In this document: in pieces, positions 36,764-48,046 of the stretch
Layout of the letters: each line of letters starts with the position of its first letter
How positions within the stretch are numbered: position 1 is the stretch's first letter
Assembly: GCA_037833965.1 (NCBI GenBank)
Contig: AP031356.1
Coordinates: forward strand, 16,018,501-16,082,500
Reading direction: 5' to 3'
Source: Marchantia polymorpha subsp. ruderalis
Lineage: Eukaryota > Streptophyta > Marchantiopsida > Marchantiales > Marchantiaceae
DNA length: 64,000 bases
The notes under the pieces: generated by a model
What the model saw: the letters and a program-made list of their open reading frames with translations, nothing else
Told to the model about the DNA's origin: nothing
Databases searched by the model: none
Made by a program: the position numbers and the translations under genes

Positions 36764-36979
36764 GGATACGGTTGAAGGTCCACCCTCGAAGTGGAGGTGT
36801 CCGCGGCGTTGCAGCGGTTGGGACTGCGTAGTTGAGCGGAAGACTGGCAGGGTAGGGAGTTAGTGCGCGGCAGTCCGTCGCGCAGGAGACGTAGCACAGG
36901 TTCCGCGGCGTGTAGTGTAGCGTGGTTCCGTGCAGGCGTGTAGCGTAGTGCAGTGTAGTGCTAGTTAGGACTTAGAAGG

Positions 36980-36986
36980 TATAAAA
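36980..36986 (+). promoter_or_regulatory. TATA box of F
   Basis: TATAAAA in the same conserved block as LTR C, about 980 bases before the element end and downstream of the ORF. Confidence 0.65.
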
Positions 36987-37358
36987 TAGTTCAAGGCGTT
37001 TTGCCTTGGGTTCTTTCCCAAGCTCAGAAGTGCAGATCAGGAGTCCATTTCCTCTGCGTGTTTGTGTCCTTAAGTTCTGTCACCACGCATGAGGAGTTAC
37101 AACTTAGCGTTCCGCATTTTGTAGCTGAAGGCCTTCGGCCGAATGTTCAGAGCTAGCACATTGGTTAGAGACTTGAGTAGTTCGGATCAGCACCTGCGGG
37201 TGACTGCCGATGCTCAGAGCCAGTGACTAGTTAGATACTTGAACAGTTTCGCCCCTACACCTTCGAGTGTTTCTTTCTAATTGTACTCCTTCGGGATTTT
37301 TCCCCTGAATGCCAAAGTGAAGTTTTGCTACTTCGTGTAAGCCTTGGTTGTAAATTCA

Positions 37359-38556
37359 GGTTACGCTGCAGCAGGTGCCTTTGAGGTAACCCCTGTAGTA
37401 TTTCTGGGAATGACAAGTGCCTGAGAATTCAAACTCTTCAATAGACTGTTGTTGTGTTACTGGAATGTTTCTCAGTGAGTCCTTTAGTGCGGACCTGTGT
37501 TCTCTGCGTGTTTTGTGAGTTGAGAGTGTTGTTCACCGCGTATGAGTGACTTCGATCCGAAGTAGGCAGTCCAACCCGGGTTTCCTACGCTAGCAGCAAG
37601 CTAGCGGAAGTGTTGTAAAAGCCGGAGTTGGGAGTCACTACCCGCAGCTTCGTTGAGTGCACTCGCGAGAGACTTTCCCTCCCTGAAATCTTCAGTAGAG
37701 GTCCTAACGGATCTCTGGGTTGTGTTTCTGTAGTTTCAGGTGTGTGTGTGTGTGTGTGTTACGCTGCACTGTGCGACCTCCGAGTGCGCTCCGAGTGGAC
37801 ACTTGCAGTATTTCTCGGAGTGACAGTCGCCTGAGAATTCAAACTCCTCAATAGTCTGTTAAACGTGACACTTTGTACCCTGTGTGTTCCTCTGTCCCTA
37901 TGGGTTCGACCTTTCTACCACTATATTGCAGTTTTAGCCTTTAGTGGGTTATTACACAGGTTACGCTGCAGCAGGTGCCTTTGGGGTAACCCCTGTAGTA
38001 TTTCTGGGAATGGCAAGTGCCTAAGAATTCAAACTCTTCAATAGACTGTTATTGTGTTACTGGAATGTTTCTCAGTGAGTCCTTCTGTGCGGACCTGTGT
38101 TCTCTGCGCGTTTTGTGAGTTCAGAGTGTTGTTTACCGCGTATGAGTGACTTCGATCCGAAGTAGGCAGTCCAAACCGGGTTTCCTACGCTAGCAGCAAG
38201 CTAGTGGAAGTGTTGTAAAAGCCGGAGTTGGGAGTCACTACCTGCAGCTTCGCTGAGTGTACTCTTGAGAGACCTTCCCCCTGAAATCTTGAGTAGAGGT
38301 CCTAACGGATCTCTGGGTTGTGTTTCTGTAGTTTCAGGTGTGTGTGTGTGTGTGTGTGTTACGCTGCACTGTGCGACCTCCGAGTGCGCTCCGAGTGGAC
38401 ACTTGCAGTATTTCTAGGAGTAACAGTCGCCTGAGAATTCAAACTCCTCAATAGTCTGTTAAACGTGACACTTTGTACCCTGTGTGTTCCTCTGTCCTTG
38501 TGGGTTTGACCTTTCTACCACTATATTGCAGTTTTAGCCTTTAGTGGGTTATTACA
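37359..38556 (+). repeat. two direct copies of a 600-bp LTR terminal segment
   Basis: Copies at 37359-37956 (end of F) and 37959-38556 (end of C), period 600. The tandem look is a by-product of F inserting into C at this point. Each copy has GT microsatellites (near 37739 and 38338) and two related halves: TTACGCTGCA...GAGAATTCAAACTC occurs twice within each unit. Confidence 0.85.
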
Positions 38557-38694
38557 CACCTTGACTCAATTAGTGTCTTGTTGGAAAGAGCTCGAGCTGC
38601 TTGTTCCAACGAGACCAAGAACTCTTCAAACGGATAAGGCATCACTGAGTTATGAGTGTCGGAAGTTACTGATGGGAATGGTTTAGGCGAGTTC

Positions 38695-38872
38695 GGCGAC
38701 TGACGTCTTCGGCAAACTTCGAACCGACGAACTTAGAATTGGCAAACATCGAGCCGGCGAACTTCGCGTAGGCGAACTTCGAACCGGCGAACTTCGCGTC
38801 GGCAAACTGCCAACAGGCGAACTTCGAACCGGCGAACATCGAGCCGGCGAACATCGTGCGGGCGCCTTCGGC
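38695..38872 (-). repeat. 15-bp minisatellite (GGCGAACTTCGAACC-type)
   Basis: Roughly a dozen diverged 15-base units within LTR B. Read on the minus strand one frame gives five-residue units (FAGSK and similar). This pattern recalls pentapeptide repeats but is more likely a chance result of the period. Confidence 0.7.
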
Positions 38873-39059
38873 GATAACAAATAACAAGCCTTCGGCTGTG
38901 TGCCTTTGGCGAAGGGTAAAACCAGCATAACTTTTTCAATTCATAACGGTTTGACTCAATTAGGGTTTCGTTGAAAAGAGCTCAACCTGCTCGTTCCAAC
39001 GAGGCCAAGAACTCTTGAAACGAATCAAGGATCAGTGAGTTATGGGTGTCGGGAGTGAC

Positions 39060-40310
39060 TGTTACAGATAGGCAAAGGTGCGGAAGTGCGTCTTCGGCGG
39101 GTGCATGCCTTCGGCGGTGCGCGGAAGAAGATTCCCTCCAGCGGAGATCGGGTGGTCATGAATGCAGAATGTACAAGTGTGGCAGCGGCGGCGGCGTGAA
39201 GTCAAGCGGGGGAGGCAAGACGGCGGTGCATGAAGTCGCGCTTGGGAAGCAGGCGGTTACCCATCATTGCGGGAACGGCATTTAGGCGGGCTGTGGGTGT
39301 CTCGGCCTTGGACTTCGCAGTGGGGAGTTTGGCCTGGGAACGGAGAGCTTGTGGTGTGCCAAGGTGTGGAGACGGAGGTGGGATCGGTCGTAGGATAGAG
39401 TGTGGATGTGAGTGATTTTTCGCAGGGAAGTGGTGAGAATCAGGAGGGGAGTGTGGAGAGTTCGAAGTAGGAGGAAGCAAACTCTCGTGGGTGGAGAGTC
39501 GTATCTGAGAGTGAAATTAAATTGAGATCTGAGATTGAAGTGTAAAATCTGTGAGTGGGAGCTGAAATCAACGTGGAAGATCTGAGAATGGGAGCTGATA
39601 TTGAAGTGAAATCTGAGACTGAAATCTGACAGTCAGGATCTGAATTTGAAACTGAACAAAGAGAGTTGAATCTGAGAGAGAAATCTGGTGGGGTCTGAAG
39701 GTGGAAGCTGAGAAGTCGACACTGAACTCTGAGTAGGAACTGGAAGTGGGACTGAGATCGAAGGTGGGTACCAAGGGTGTGAGACGAAAATCTGACACTC
39801 GACATTGTGGGTGGAATCTGATAGGAGGGGAAAATCCCTGAGAGCGAGGGTGTTGAAAGTGTGGAGTTGCTGAGAGTGTTGCCGGAGGGCTGAGTGAAGG
39901 ATGTGTGTAAGGGCCGAGTGGATCGCTGGGCTGTGAGTGAGTTGATCACTAAGAGGAAAAATCGAGCGAAGTGTTGATAGTAAAATCGTGTTCCCTGGCT
40001 GTGAAGAGTGCTATTAGGAGGGGTGTCACCTTGTGCTGCTGGTGTGTCACATGAATTAGTCCGAGGCAGTGTGTCCGAGGTGTGGCACTCATTCTAGGAT
40101 AGGCCCACAGCGGCTGTGGTATTGAGAAAGTCACCCAGAGTTGGGTTAGATCTTTATGTAACAAAGAGCTTGTCCGATGCTCTTGTGAAAATAGTAGGCA
40201 GCAGGTGTTAGTTTCAGTTCCGGACAATTTGTCTGTGGAAGAGCAAGTGTTTATAATCTCATTGTCTTGAATACACTGTGAGTACATGGCTTGTGATAAG
40301 AAAAGTTAGA
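39060..40310 (+). other. 3' part of LTR B, non-coding
   Basis: Sequence shared with 49640-50690 of B'. It includes purine-rich GAGTGGGAGCTGAAATC-like units near 39490-39620 (expanded to 64-bp repeats in B') and a block ending in CTCATTGTCTTGAATACAC. The minus-strand frames here come from the low-complexity repeat and are not genes. Confidence 0.55.
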
Positions 40311-40373
40311 TTATGGGAGCTCGAACCCCCACCTGGACTACAAACGTTGAAGGGTGGGAAGGTTTGGCTCACA

Positions 40374-40838
40374 GATCTTCAAGTATCTATCATGGATATG
40401 AGTGGAGCTGAAGCCTTGGACGTGTTCAAACGAGGCTTGAAGGATCGAATTCAAAAGGAGGTGATGGTAAGCAATCCATCTACTGTGAATGAAGCAATCA
40501 CAATTGCTCAACGAATTTCGGGTGCTTTTGGTGTCACACACGGTGAACCAGTAAGCAATTTTTGAGATCCATCTGGTCTAACACCGATGGAGTTGGGAAA
40601 TCTTCGACGTAGAGAAGGTTTTGCACTAACAAGAGTACCACCACCAAGATTTGGAGGTGAGATTCGGCGACCAGGAGTTCCAAATTTGCAAGAAGGTTAT
40701 GCAAATAACGGAATGGTTCGAGGAGGAGCTGGAGTTCGTGACAATCGTCAATGCTATGCATGTGGACGAATGGGTCACATTGCCAAGTTTTGTCGAGTTC
40801 GGCCGACACAACAAGGAGGACGGCCCATGCAGCGATGA
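40374..40838 (+). pseudogene. gag of element A, part 2 with zinc knuckle
   Basis: Continues the gag frame after insertion B (VSIMDMSGAEALDVF). A TGA at 40563-40565 breaks it. The same frame then holds the nucleocapsid CCHC knuckle CYACGRMGHIAKFC (about 40755-40796), which binds RNA. It ends at 40838. Confidence 0.85.
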
Positions 40839-40915
40839 CCGTTCAACAATATGGAGGGGATAGAGTATGAAGAGGTGAAGGAAGCAGTTTCGGGAAACGA
40901 AGATCACCAGGAATC

Positions 40916-41365
40916 TTGCCTTGCGGCCTTACTGGTTCTACAAAGCAAAGAAAAGGCGAGGTTGGAAGAAGGCAATGGTTGGGAGCTCATGGAAGGAGTA
41001 AGAAGCAAGCTCAACTCATTGTCACTGATGGTTTCATAGAAGGACATAAGGTGAGAGTTCTAATTGATCCTGGAGCAACTGAGAATTTTCTATCAAGGAG
41101 TGTTGCTATGAAGTTAGGTTTGATGTTGATGAAGGACGTGAGTGAAGAAGTTGAATTGTCAAACGGGAAAACTGAAGTGATAGAAACACTACCACGGAGT
41201 GTAGAATTATCCATAGGTAGATACAAGGAGAGCATTGAATGGAGAGTAATTCGTTTAGCTCGATATGATGTCATCCTTGGAATGCCATGGATGGAGCAAT
41301 ATAATCCAAAGGTAGATTGGAGAAGAAAAGTGATTACAAGTAGTGGATGGAATCTATGGAAATAG
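40916..41365 (+). pseudogene. aspartic protease region of A
   Basis: Frame shifted relative to gag. The active-site triad reads LIDPGATENFLS, with Pro in place of the usual Ser or Thr of D-S/T-G. The second conserved block is YDVILGMPWMEQYNPKVDW. A stop at 41363 separates it from RT, which is in another frame. Confidence 0.8.
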
Positions 41366-41399
41366 AATTAGATCTTAGAATAGGAATTTACCCCTCTTT

Positions 41400-42569
41400 G
41401 TGATGGGTACAACATCCATTTATAGAGATAATGTATGTTTCCTTGGACTTATAAGAGATATTGGGTCCACAGATAAACCTTACATCCTGGAGTCCTTGAA
41501 CGACATTTTTATGGAGTATAAAGATATTTTTCCAGATGATCTACCTGCAGGATTACCACCAAAGAGGCGAGTAGATCACAAGATTGAGGTGATATCTGGA
41601 AGTACACCAACTTGCAAAGCTCCGTATCGTTTGGCTCCAAACGAATTGGAAGAATGCAAAGCTCAAGTGGAGGAGATGTTGAGCAAGGGATTCATTCAAC
41701 CAAGTGTTTCACCTTATGGAGCTCCAGTGCTCTTTGTGAAGAAGAAGGATGGATCCATGAGACTATGTATCGATTATCGCGGGTTGAATCAGCAAACGGT
41801 GAAAAATAAATATCCATTACCTCGTATGGATGATTTGTTTGATCAACTTCAAGGAGCGAAGTACTTCACCAAGCTAGATTTGAGAAGCGGCTACAATCAA
41901 ATTTGAATTGCAGATGAAGATGTTCACAAGACAACTTTTTGTACTATGTATGGACACTTTGAGTATCTAGTGATGCCTTTTGGTCTCACTATTGCACCAG
42001 CTACATTCATGGGATTGATGAACGATATCTTTCGCCCTTATCTAGATAAATCTGTCATTGTTTTTCTAGATAATATATTGGTGTATAGCAAAACTTTGAG
42101 TGATCATAGAAGTCATTTACGAGAGGTACTTTAAGTTTTAAGAGTCAATCAATTGTATGCCAAAGCTTCAAAATGTGAATTTGGCAAGTTAGAAGTAGAT
42201 TACTTGGGTCATAAAGTTACAACTACAGGAATCCAAGTGATGAGTGAGAAGATAGATGCCATTCAGAAATGGATAGCACCTGAGTATCAAACTCAATTGA
42301 AGAGTTTTCTAGGGCTCACTGGATTCTATCGTAGATTTGTAAAAGGTTTTGCTCGCCTAGCTCATGCCTTGACTTCCATGTTAGGGAAAGGTCAAAAATG
42401 GAGATGGGGAACAGCTCAAGAGTTAGCTTTTCAAGCATTGAAAGATGCTTTGTTACACGCACCTATTCTCAAGTGGTATGATCCTAACCGTTCTATCAAG
42501 TTGGCCACTGACGCATCAGGTACAACAGTAGGTGGCATACTTCAGCAAGAATGGGAGGATGGATGGCAT
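41400..42569 (+). pseudogene. reverse transcriptase and start of RNase H of A
   Basis: RT motifs in order: [73 protein letters not shown]. The catalytic YxDD box reads FLDN (Asn codon at 42072-42074), so the second Asp is lost. Stops at 41904-41906 and 42132-42134 fit CGA-to-TGA and CAA-to-TAA changes. RNase H begins (KLATDASGTTVGGIL) and is cut at 42569 by insertion H. Confidence 0.9.
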
Positions 42570-43284
42570 TGTGGTAACCCGCTTTTTGTTTTTTCGCGAA
42601 ATTAAAACAATTTTGGAAAATGAGTACCGCAGCAGCATCTGTAATTAGTAAATGGTACATTAAATATACTGAAATGAGGGGATCGCGGGTCACGGAGAAT
42701 CACGGAGTTGGGCGCAACGGCGCCAAGTGCCTTCGGCAACAGCTCCTTTGCTAAGGTGTCTTCGGCAACGCGCCTTCTGCGCATATGGAAGGTACGCCTC
42801 CGGCACAGACAACTCCAAAGGAGATGTCGCTGAGGACGTCAGAAACCTACGAGACAGCCGATCACATCCCTAGATATGCGCCTTCGGCAATGCGCCGTTG
42901 GCGTAGGAGAGAATCCTTCATAACGTTCCGGATTCGCGATACCTTGGTTTGATTAAGTCTCATTGAAAAGAGCTCGACACGCTTTTTCTAACGAGCCCAA
43001 GAACTCTTGAGATGGATCAAGGACGAGAGAGTTATGGGCATCGGCAACTCGCCTTTGGCGATGCGCTGTTCGCGCTAGGGTTCGCCTTCGGGAAGGACAT
43101 CCATACGCCTTCGGCGATGCGCTTCCGCCGGGACCACGCGCTCATGAAGGGAGGACACGTCGGCGGCGGGAGCGCCTGCGGCAGATATACGGCGGATGGA
43201 AGCGCCGACATGATAAGCACGCCTTCGACGTTGCGCGGGAGGACAGACGCGCCGGCGTAATTCGCGTCGGCATTACGGACGCCT
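42570..43284 (+). mobile_element. element H, 5' LTR portion
   Basis: Begins TGTGGTAACCCGCTTTTTG in the RNase H of A (left flank GGCAT). It has a palindrome module near 42918-43037 and CCTTCGGCG-type repeats. Interrupted at 43285 by J; the rest of H is not identified in the window. Its first 150 bases resemble the 3' LTR of G. Confidence 0.7.
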
Positions 43285-44293
43285 TGTGGTAACCCACTTT
43301 TTGGTTTTGTGTGGAATTTAAAACATTTTTGGAAAACAGTAGCACATCAACAGTGTAAATAGTAAGCGGTACATTTAAATAGAGTAAATATGGATAATCG
43401 CGGGTCTCGCATGATCTCGTAGAATCCAGGAGTTGGGCGCAATGTCCGGAACAGGCCCCTGGCCCGAACGATCGATTCTGAAGGGAACCCCCTTCAGCGC
43501 AAGGCGCATAATCCGCCTTCGGCGCTAGGGAAATTCCTCAGAGCTTATTCAATTCACAACGCCTGGACTTGGTTAGGGTTCCGTTGGAAAGAGCTCGACG
43601 CGCTCGATCCAACAAGCCCAAGAACGCTTGAAACGAATAAGGAATCAAGGAGTTATGATTGTTGGAAGATACTGAGAGGGAGTGCCTTTGGCGGAAGGGC
43701 TAGGTTGACGGACGAGCCGCCTTCGGCTCAGTCGCCTTCGGGCCTAGGTCAACGCCTTCAGGGGTGAACTGCTTCGTACTGCGCCTTCGGCGCCAGCGCA
43801 TCAAGATTAGGGATCGCCTTTGGGGGTAGCGGCTCCGTACGATCCCCCCTTCGGCCCAACGCCTTCGGCGGTACGGACATGTGCGCCTTCGGCGGAACGG
43901 AACTCCTGCGGCAAAAGCGCCTTCGGGGGAACAAGAGGGATCAACAAAAAAGACAAGACCCGTTGACTGCGGTCAACGCCTTCGGCACAGTCGCCTTCGG
44001 CGCTGCGGGTCAATGCCTTCGGCGGAAGGAGTTTGCCTTCGGCGGTATGCTCACGGCGGAACGCCTTCGGTGGTGCGGGATAAGGCATAGCTGCAAGTCG
44101 GCGATGGCGAAGGCCTCAGTCGCCGCGCTTGCACGTCCACGGCAAAGTATGATTACAAAATCAAATTCAAGGTTTGAGCGTGCGAGTCTGCACAACGGCG
44201 GAGCGTGAAAGCGAGCGTGCGAGAGGAGGGCCGTTACACCTCCAAGTCAGCGCGGCCATCAAGTGAGTCGACACTCACGACCAAGCGTCGACG

Positions 44294-47105
44294 ATGAAAT
44301 CTTCTGAGCCGAAGGCGGGCGACTCATTCTTGAATTGGCGATTTAGATTTCTAGTGAGAGCTGCGCGCGTGCACATTCTGGCAGAGAGAAATTGGATGAG
44401 AAGGCGACGCGCAGAGACGTGCAATTTAGAAGAGGAAGTATTGAGTGCGCGATCGCGGGAATTGAGTGAGAGTGGAGATTGCAGGAGGATTGCATCCGCG
44501 GGCAAGAAGCTTGGGCCTAGCAGAGGAGAGGTTGCGAGGTGCAATTTCAAGAACGCGATGGCGAAGGCATCTCAGCTACGGATGATTCCGCTGAAGCTTC
44601 CGCAGATTGGGCTGCGCGCTTTCCAGCATCAGCTGTCTGCGGTGAAGCTCGATTTCCTTCTGTGGGGATGGAATTATGTGTGCTAGGACATGGTGCGCGA
44701 ATGGCAGAAGGAGAGAGATCAGCCTACGCGCGGGTTTCGACCGCATGTAGAGCGATGGACCGTCCAGGACTGAAAGCAGGTGTTGGGAAGATGTGTGGGA
44801 GAGGACGGACATCTCATATTCGATATCGAGAGCATCAAGGTCACAAAGGAGGAGGAGATTTCCTTCGTGACCCTGTTCAAGAGTGCGAAGTCCAGCAAGA
44901 ACGGGTACAAGACGCGAGACTACAAGGATCGCTATCGAAGAAATGTTGCGGTAGCACTCCTCCAACTCTTGCAGCCGCACAAAACCACCTACATCACTTC
45001 TTGGCAGGTGTCCTTCGTGGAGCTGGCGTTGGTCGGAGCTCCAATTCATTGGGCGCGCATCTTATGGAAGATAACGCGGCAGCATGCGTTTGAGGAGAAG
45101 GGGGGATCGATCAATCACCTCTCCCCCTTCTTGATCAATTTTTATCGATCGATGGGTTGTCTAACCGCGACCGAGCGGGTTCAGTTTCCATTGCTGTCGC
45201 ACAGCAATCTCGGGCGGTATGTGAAGGATGTCGAAGTCGACACTGACGAGGAGGAGACTCCTGACTCCACACCCCCAGCCCAACCGAGAGCAGAGGAAGA
45301 ATCACTCGCAGCGCGAGTGCCGCGGAAGCGGAGATGGAAGTAAGACGCAGAAAAGAGTCAGCATCGCAATTCGAGTGCTCTCAAGCGGAAGCGGCCACTG
45401 CATGAGCTCTACAGTCCGCCAAAGCAGAAAGCACGCAGGCTAGTGTTGCCTGCAAGTAGCGCGGAGACAGGGCGTGCCGCCAGAGGGAAGGAGACACCAT
45501 CCTCGGAGGAGGATGGGGACATACGGACGGTAGAGAGGTCAGCGGACCTCCCTACTCCGAAGGCACGGACGCCTTCGGCAGAAGCAAGACGGCCTTCGAG
45601 CCAAGAGAGACGAAACGCGGCACCTACGAGGGTGCCGACAACGAATAGATGTTCCGCGCGTGCACCGTTCGCGGAGCCGCCTTCGGGGCTGGAACCTTCG
45701 GCGCAGTCGCCTACGGCGCAGCGGAGAAAGGGAAAGGAGCCGTGGGAAAATGCGCCATCGGCTCAAGGGCCTTCGGCTCAGCCGCCTTCGGCGCTATGCC
45801 TTCGGCGGAAGTGGCGCCGGCAGACGCGCATTCGGCGGGGGCACCTTTGGAGCATGACCTATCGAAGGAGCAGGACGACACGCAGAAGGGGGAGGCACGT
45901 GAGCATTCCGCACAGTTGCCTTCCGCACAAATGCCTTCGGCGGTGGACGCCTTCGGCGATGCGGAGTTGGTAGTAGCAGGCCGGGCGAGCGGTGCGAACT
46001 GGCCGCAACCTGCATCCCCCACCGCCTTAGACATTTTGGCCGGGAGCAGTGAAGCAGCAGCGGCCTCAGCAGCAGCAGACGCACAGACGCTACGCAGCCC
46101 AACTCACAAGAATCACCAAGGAATTCAGTGGCGACCGAAATCCTCAATTCGGAGGATGACGAAGAAGGAGAATCGGGATCAGCCGAGGAGGCGGAGCAGT
46201 CGGTGGCAGGCACGCCGACGGCTGCACTTTGCGAGCAGGTGGTACCTCTGCTGAGGTATCTTGATCGCAAGGTGACGGAGTACGTGGACCCCTGCAAGCC
46301 TGGGTCCTACGTTGAGTTAGTACGCAGGCGGACTCGCACTAAAGTCCGCACCAGCAAGTTGTTGGTACGCTTGGATGGGACCATTAAAGATCTGCGGGCG
46401 AAGAATGAGTGCCTGCAGGGACACATTGTTCTTACGCGGAAGGTGCAGCAGGCCGTAGACAAAGTGCGCGATGAGCAGTTTGAAGAGGCGAAGAAGGAGT
46501 TCGCCAAGGAGAAAGCGAAGCTCGCAGAGGAGCTGGATTCTGAGCAGACTCAGAATCAAATTTTGTCAGAGGAGCTCGTGCGGCAGACACGGTTGCTGGA
46601 GCAGTGTCAGCTCTTACGCCAGGCGGATGAAGAGTTAATCCGCAAACTGCAATTGGAGTGCGGGGAATTGAGAGCGCAGCGTGCGGATGCAGAGTTGCAG
46701 TTAGTAGTGGGTGAAGACGATCGCCGGCGGGAGGCAGATCGCACGAAGGAAGAGTTGGTGAGGCGAGTCAACCACTGTCTCAGAAGTTACATTCACAAGG
46801 AAGTGGCTGCGCAGGAGAAACTCACATTGCACGAGTTAGAGCTTCGTGCGGCGGGTTTGATGTCGGGTGACAGTCGGAGCCGGCGGCGAGTGGCTAAGAA
46901 GTTAGATTCGTTTCTGTCAAGGTCGCGGGACGCGATGGCAACCCTTGAGACGGAGGTGACTGCGGTGTTGTGGCGGCTGGGCTTGCGCAGCCAAGCTGAA
47001 GACTGGGCGGGTAGGGAGTTAGTGTGCAGCAGTCCGTCGCGCAGAAGGCGCAATATAGGATCTGCAGCGTGCAGCAGCGTAGCTTGGTTTCGTGCAGGCG
47101 TTTAG
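44294..47105 (+). pseudogene. LTR-embedded protein of J (full domain set, broken frame)
   Basis: N-terminal domain 44294-45343 with in-frame stops TAG 44684 and TGA 44771 (TGG in relatives) and a TAA at 45341. The Pro/Ala-rich middle passes through the frames of 45443-45973 and 45649-46254. The C-terminal domain 46128-47105 (325 codons) is intact and alpha-helical: ALCEQVVPLLRYLD, then a long heptad-rich coiled coil (AKKEFAKEKAKLAEELDSE and similar), ending near SSVAWFRAGV. It reads like a multimerising structural protein, perhaps gag-like; no zinc knuckle, protease or RT is present. Function unknown. Confidence 0.7.
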
Positions 47106-47143
47106 AGTAGCAGGTAGTGTAGTGTTAGTTAGGACTTAGAGGG

Positions 47144-47150
47144 TATAAAG
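47144..47150 (+). promoter_or_regulatory. TATA box of J
   Basis: TATAAAG in the conserved GGACTTAGAGGGTATAAAG block, just after the ORF end. Confidence 0.65.
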
Positions 47151-48046
47151 TAGTTCAAGGCGTCTTGCCTTGGGATTTTTCCAGTTTCGGAAGTACAGAA
47201 CAGGAACTCATTTTCTCTGCGTGTTTGTTTGCTTAGTTCTATCACCACGCGAGAGGAGCTACAGCTTGACAAAGATACCGCATTTTGTAGCTGAAGGCCT
47301 TCGGCTGAATGTTAAGAGCTAGTGTACTGGTTAGAGACTTGAGTAGTTCGGATCTACACCTGCGGGTGGTTGCCGATGCTCAAAGCTAGTCACTAGTTAG
47401 ATACTTGAACAGTTTCCCCCTTACACTTTCGAGTGATTGTTCCTGATTGTACTCCTTCGGGATTTTTCCCCTAAATGCCAAAGTGAAGTTTTGCTACTTC
47501 GAGTAAGACTTGGTTGTAATTCAGGTTACGCTGCAGCAGGTGCCTTCAGGGCAACCCCTGTAGTATTTCTGGGAATGACAAGTGCCTAAGAATTCAAACT
47601 CTTCAATAGACTGTTATGGTGTGCTACTGAATCGTTTCTCAGTTGAGTCTCTCAGTTCGGACCTGTGTTCTCTGCGCGTTTTGTGAGTTGAGAGTGTTGT
47701 TCACCGCGTGTGAGTGACTTTGATCCGAAGTAGGAAGTTCAACCCGGGTTCCCTGCGCTAGCAAAAACTAGCGAGTGGGTTGTAAAAGCCGGAGTTGGGA
47801 GTCACTACCTGCAGATCCGCTGAGGGTACTCGTGAGAGACTTACCCCCTGAAATCTTGAGTAGAGGTCCTAACCGACCTCTGAGTTGTGTTTCTATAGTT
47901 TCAGGTGTGTGTGTGTGTTGAGTGAACTACGCTACACTGTGCGACCTCCGAGTGAGCTCCGAGTGAACACTTGCAGTATTTCTGGGAGTGACAGTCGCCT
48001 GAGAATTCAAACTCTTCAATATTCTGTTAAATGTGACACTTTGTAC

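Larger units (their letters stand above)
33613..37956 (+). mobile_element. element F: ORF-bearing LTR-like unit
   Basis: Starts TGTGGTACCCCACTTTTGG and ends GTGGGTTATTACA, with CAGGT at both flanks (33608-33612 and 37957-37961), 4344 bp. Order: LTR start, palindrome modules, a long reading frame (34826 to about 36763), TATA (36980), U5-like tail and 600-bp terminal segment. No TATA or LTR end lies between the element start and the ORF. The ORF thus seems to sit inside U3 of a single LTR, and not between two LTRs. J and E share the layout. Confidence 0.8.
31480..38556 (+). mobile_element. solo LTR C with nested F
   Basis: Starts TGTGGTAACCCACTTTTTG and ends AGTGGGTTATTACA, flanked by CACCT at 31475-31479 and 38557-38561. 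Its own sequence is 31480-33612 plus 37962-38556, about 2.7 kb, with F inserted at CAGGT. It has palindrome modules, a TATA box (33232-33238), a U5-like segment with a GT microsatellite, and no long reading frame. Confidence 0.85.
31218..40373 (+). mobile_element. solo LTR B, carrying nested C and F
   Basis: Ends TGTGAGCACA...TTGGCTCACA, flanked by GATCT at 31213-31217 and 40374-40378; removing it restores the gag frame of A. Its own sequence is 31218-31479 plus 38562-40373, about 2.1 kb. The whole is homologous to B' (48403-50744). It encodes no protein I can see. It is therefore a solo LTR (or a non-coding LTR-like element) left after recombination, with element C inserted inside. Confidence 0.85.
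29554..42569 (+). mobile_element. Ty3/gypsy element A (5' portion, interrupted twice)
   Basis: 5' LTR 29554-29973, PBS 29975-29990, leader, gag 30589-31217, then insertion B (31218-40373), then gag, protease, RT and the start of RNase H to 42569, where element H interrupts it. The coding order gag-PR-RT-RNase H is standard for Ty3. The remainder (RNase H, integrase, 3' LTR) is not in the window. Several stops, frameshifts and active-site changes show it is inactive. Confidence 0.9.
43285..48046 (+). mobile_element. element J: ORF-bearing LTR-like unit (3' truncated)
   Basis: Starts TGTGGTAACCCACTTTTTGG, with left flank CGCCT. Same order as F: modules, ORF (44294-47105), TATA (47144-47150), U5-like tail and most of the 600-bp segment. 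It breaks off at 48046 after ACACTTTGTAC, before the expected TTATTACA end, and joins fragment K. Confidence 0.75.

Noticed and set aside
37359..38556. Genuine tandem duplication of 600 bp
   Set aside because: TSD CAGGT shows it arises from F inserting in the same segment of C.
31480..38556. C/F family as TIR DNA transposons
   Set aside because: Short inverted ends and 5-bp TSDs also fit LTRs. G carries the same start directly after a polypurine tract, TATA blocks are present and no transposase is seen. Kept only as an alternative.
38666..38887. Minus-strand frame resembling a pentapeptide-repeat protein
   Set aside because: Explained by a 15-bp minisatellite in an LTR; no flanking domain or start context.
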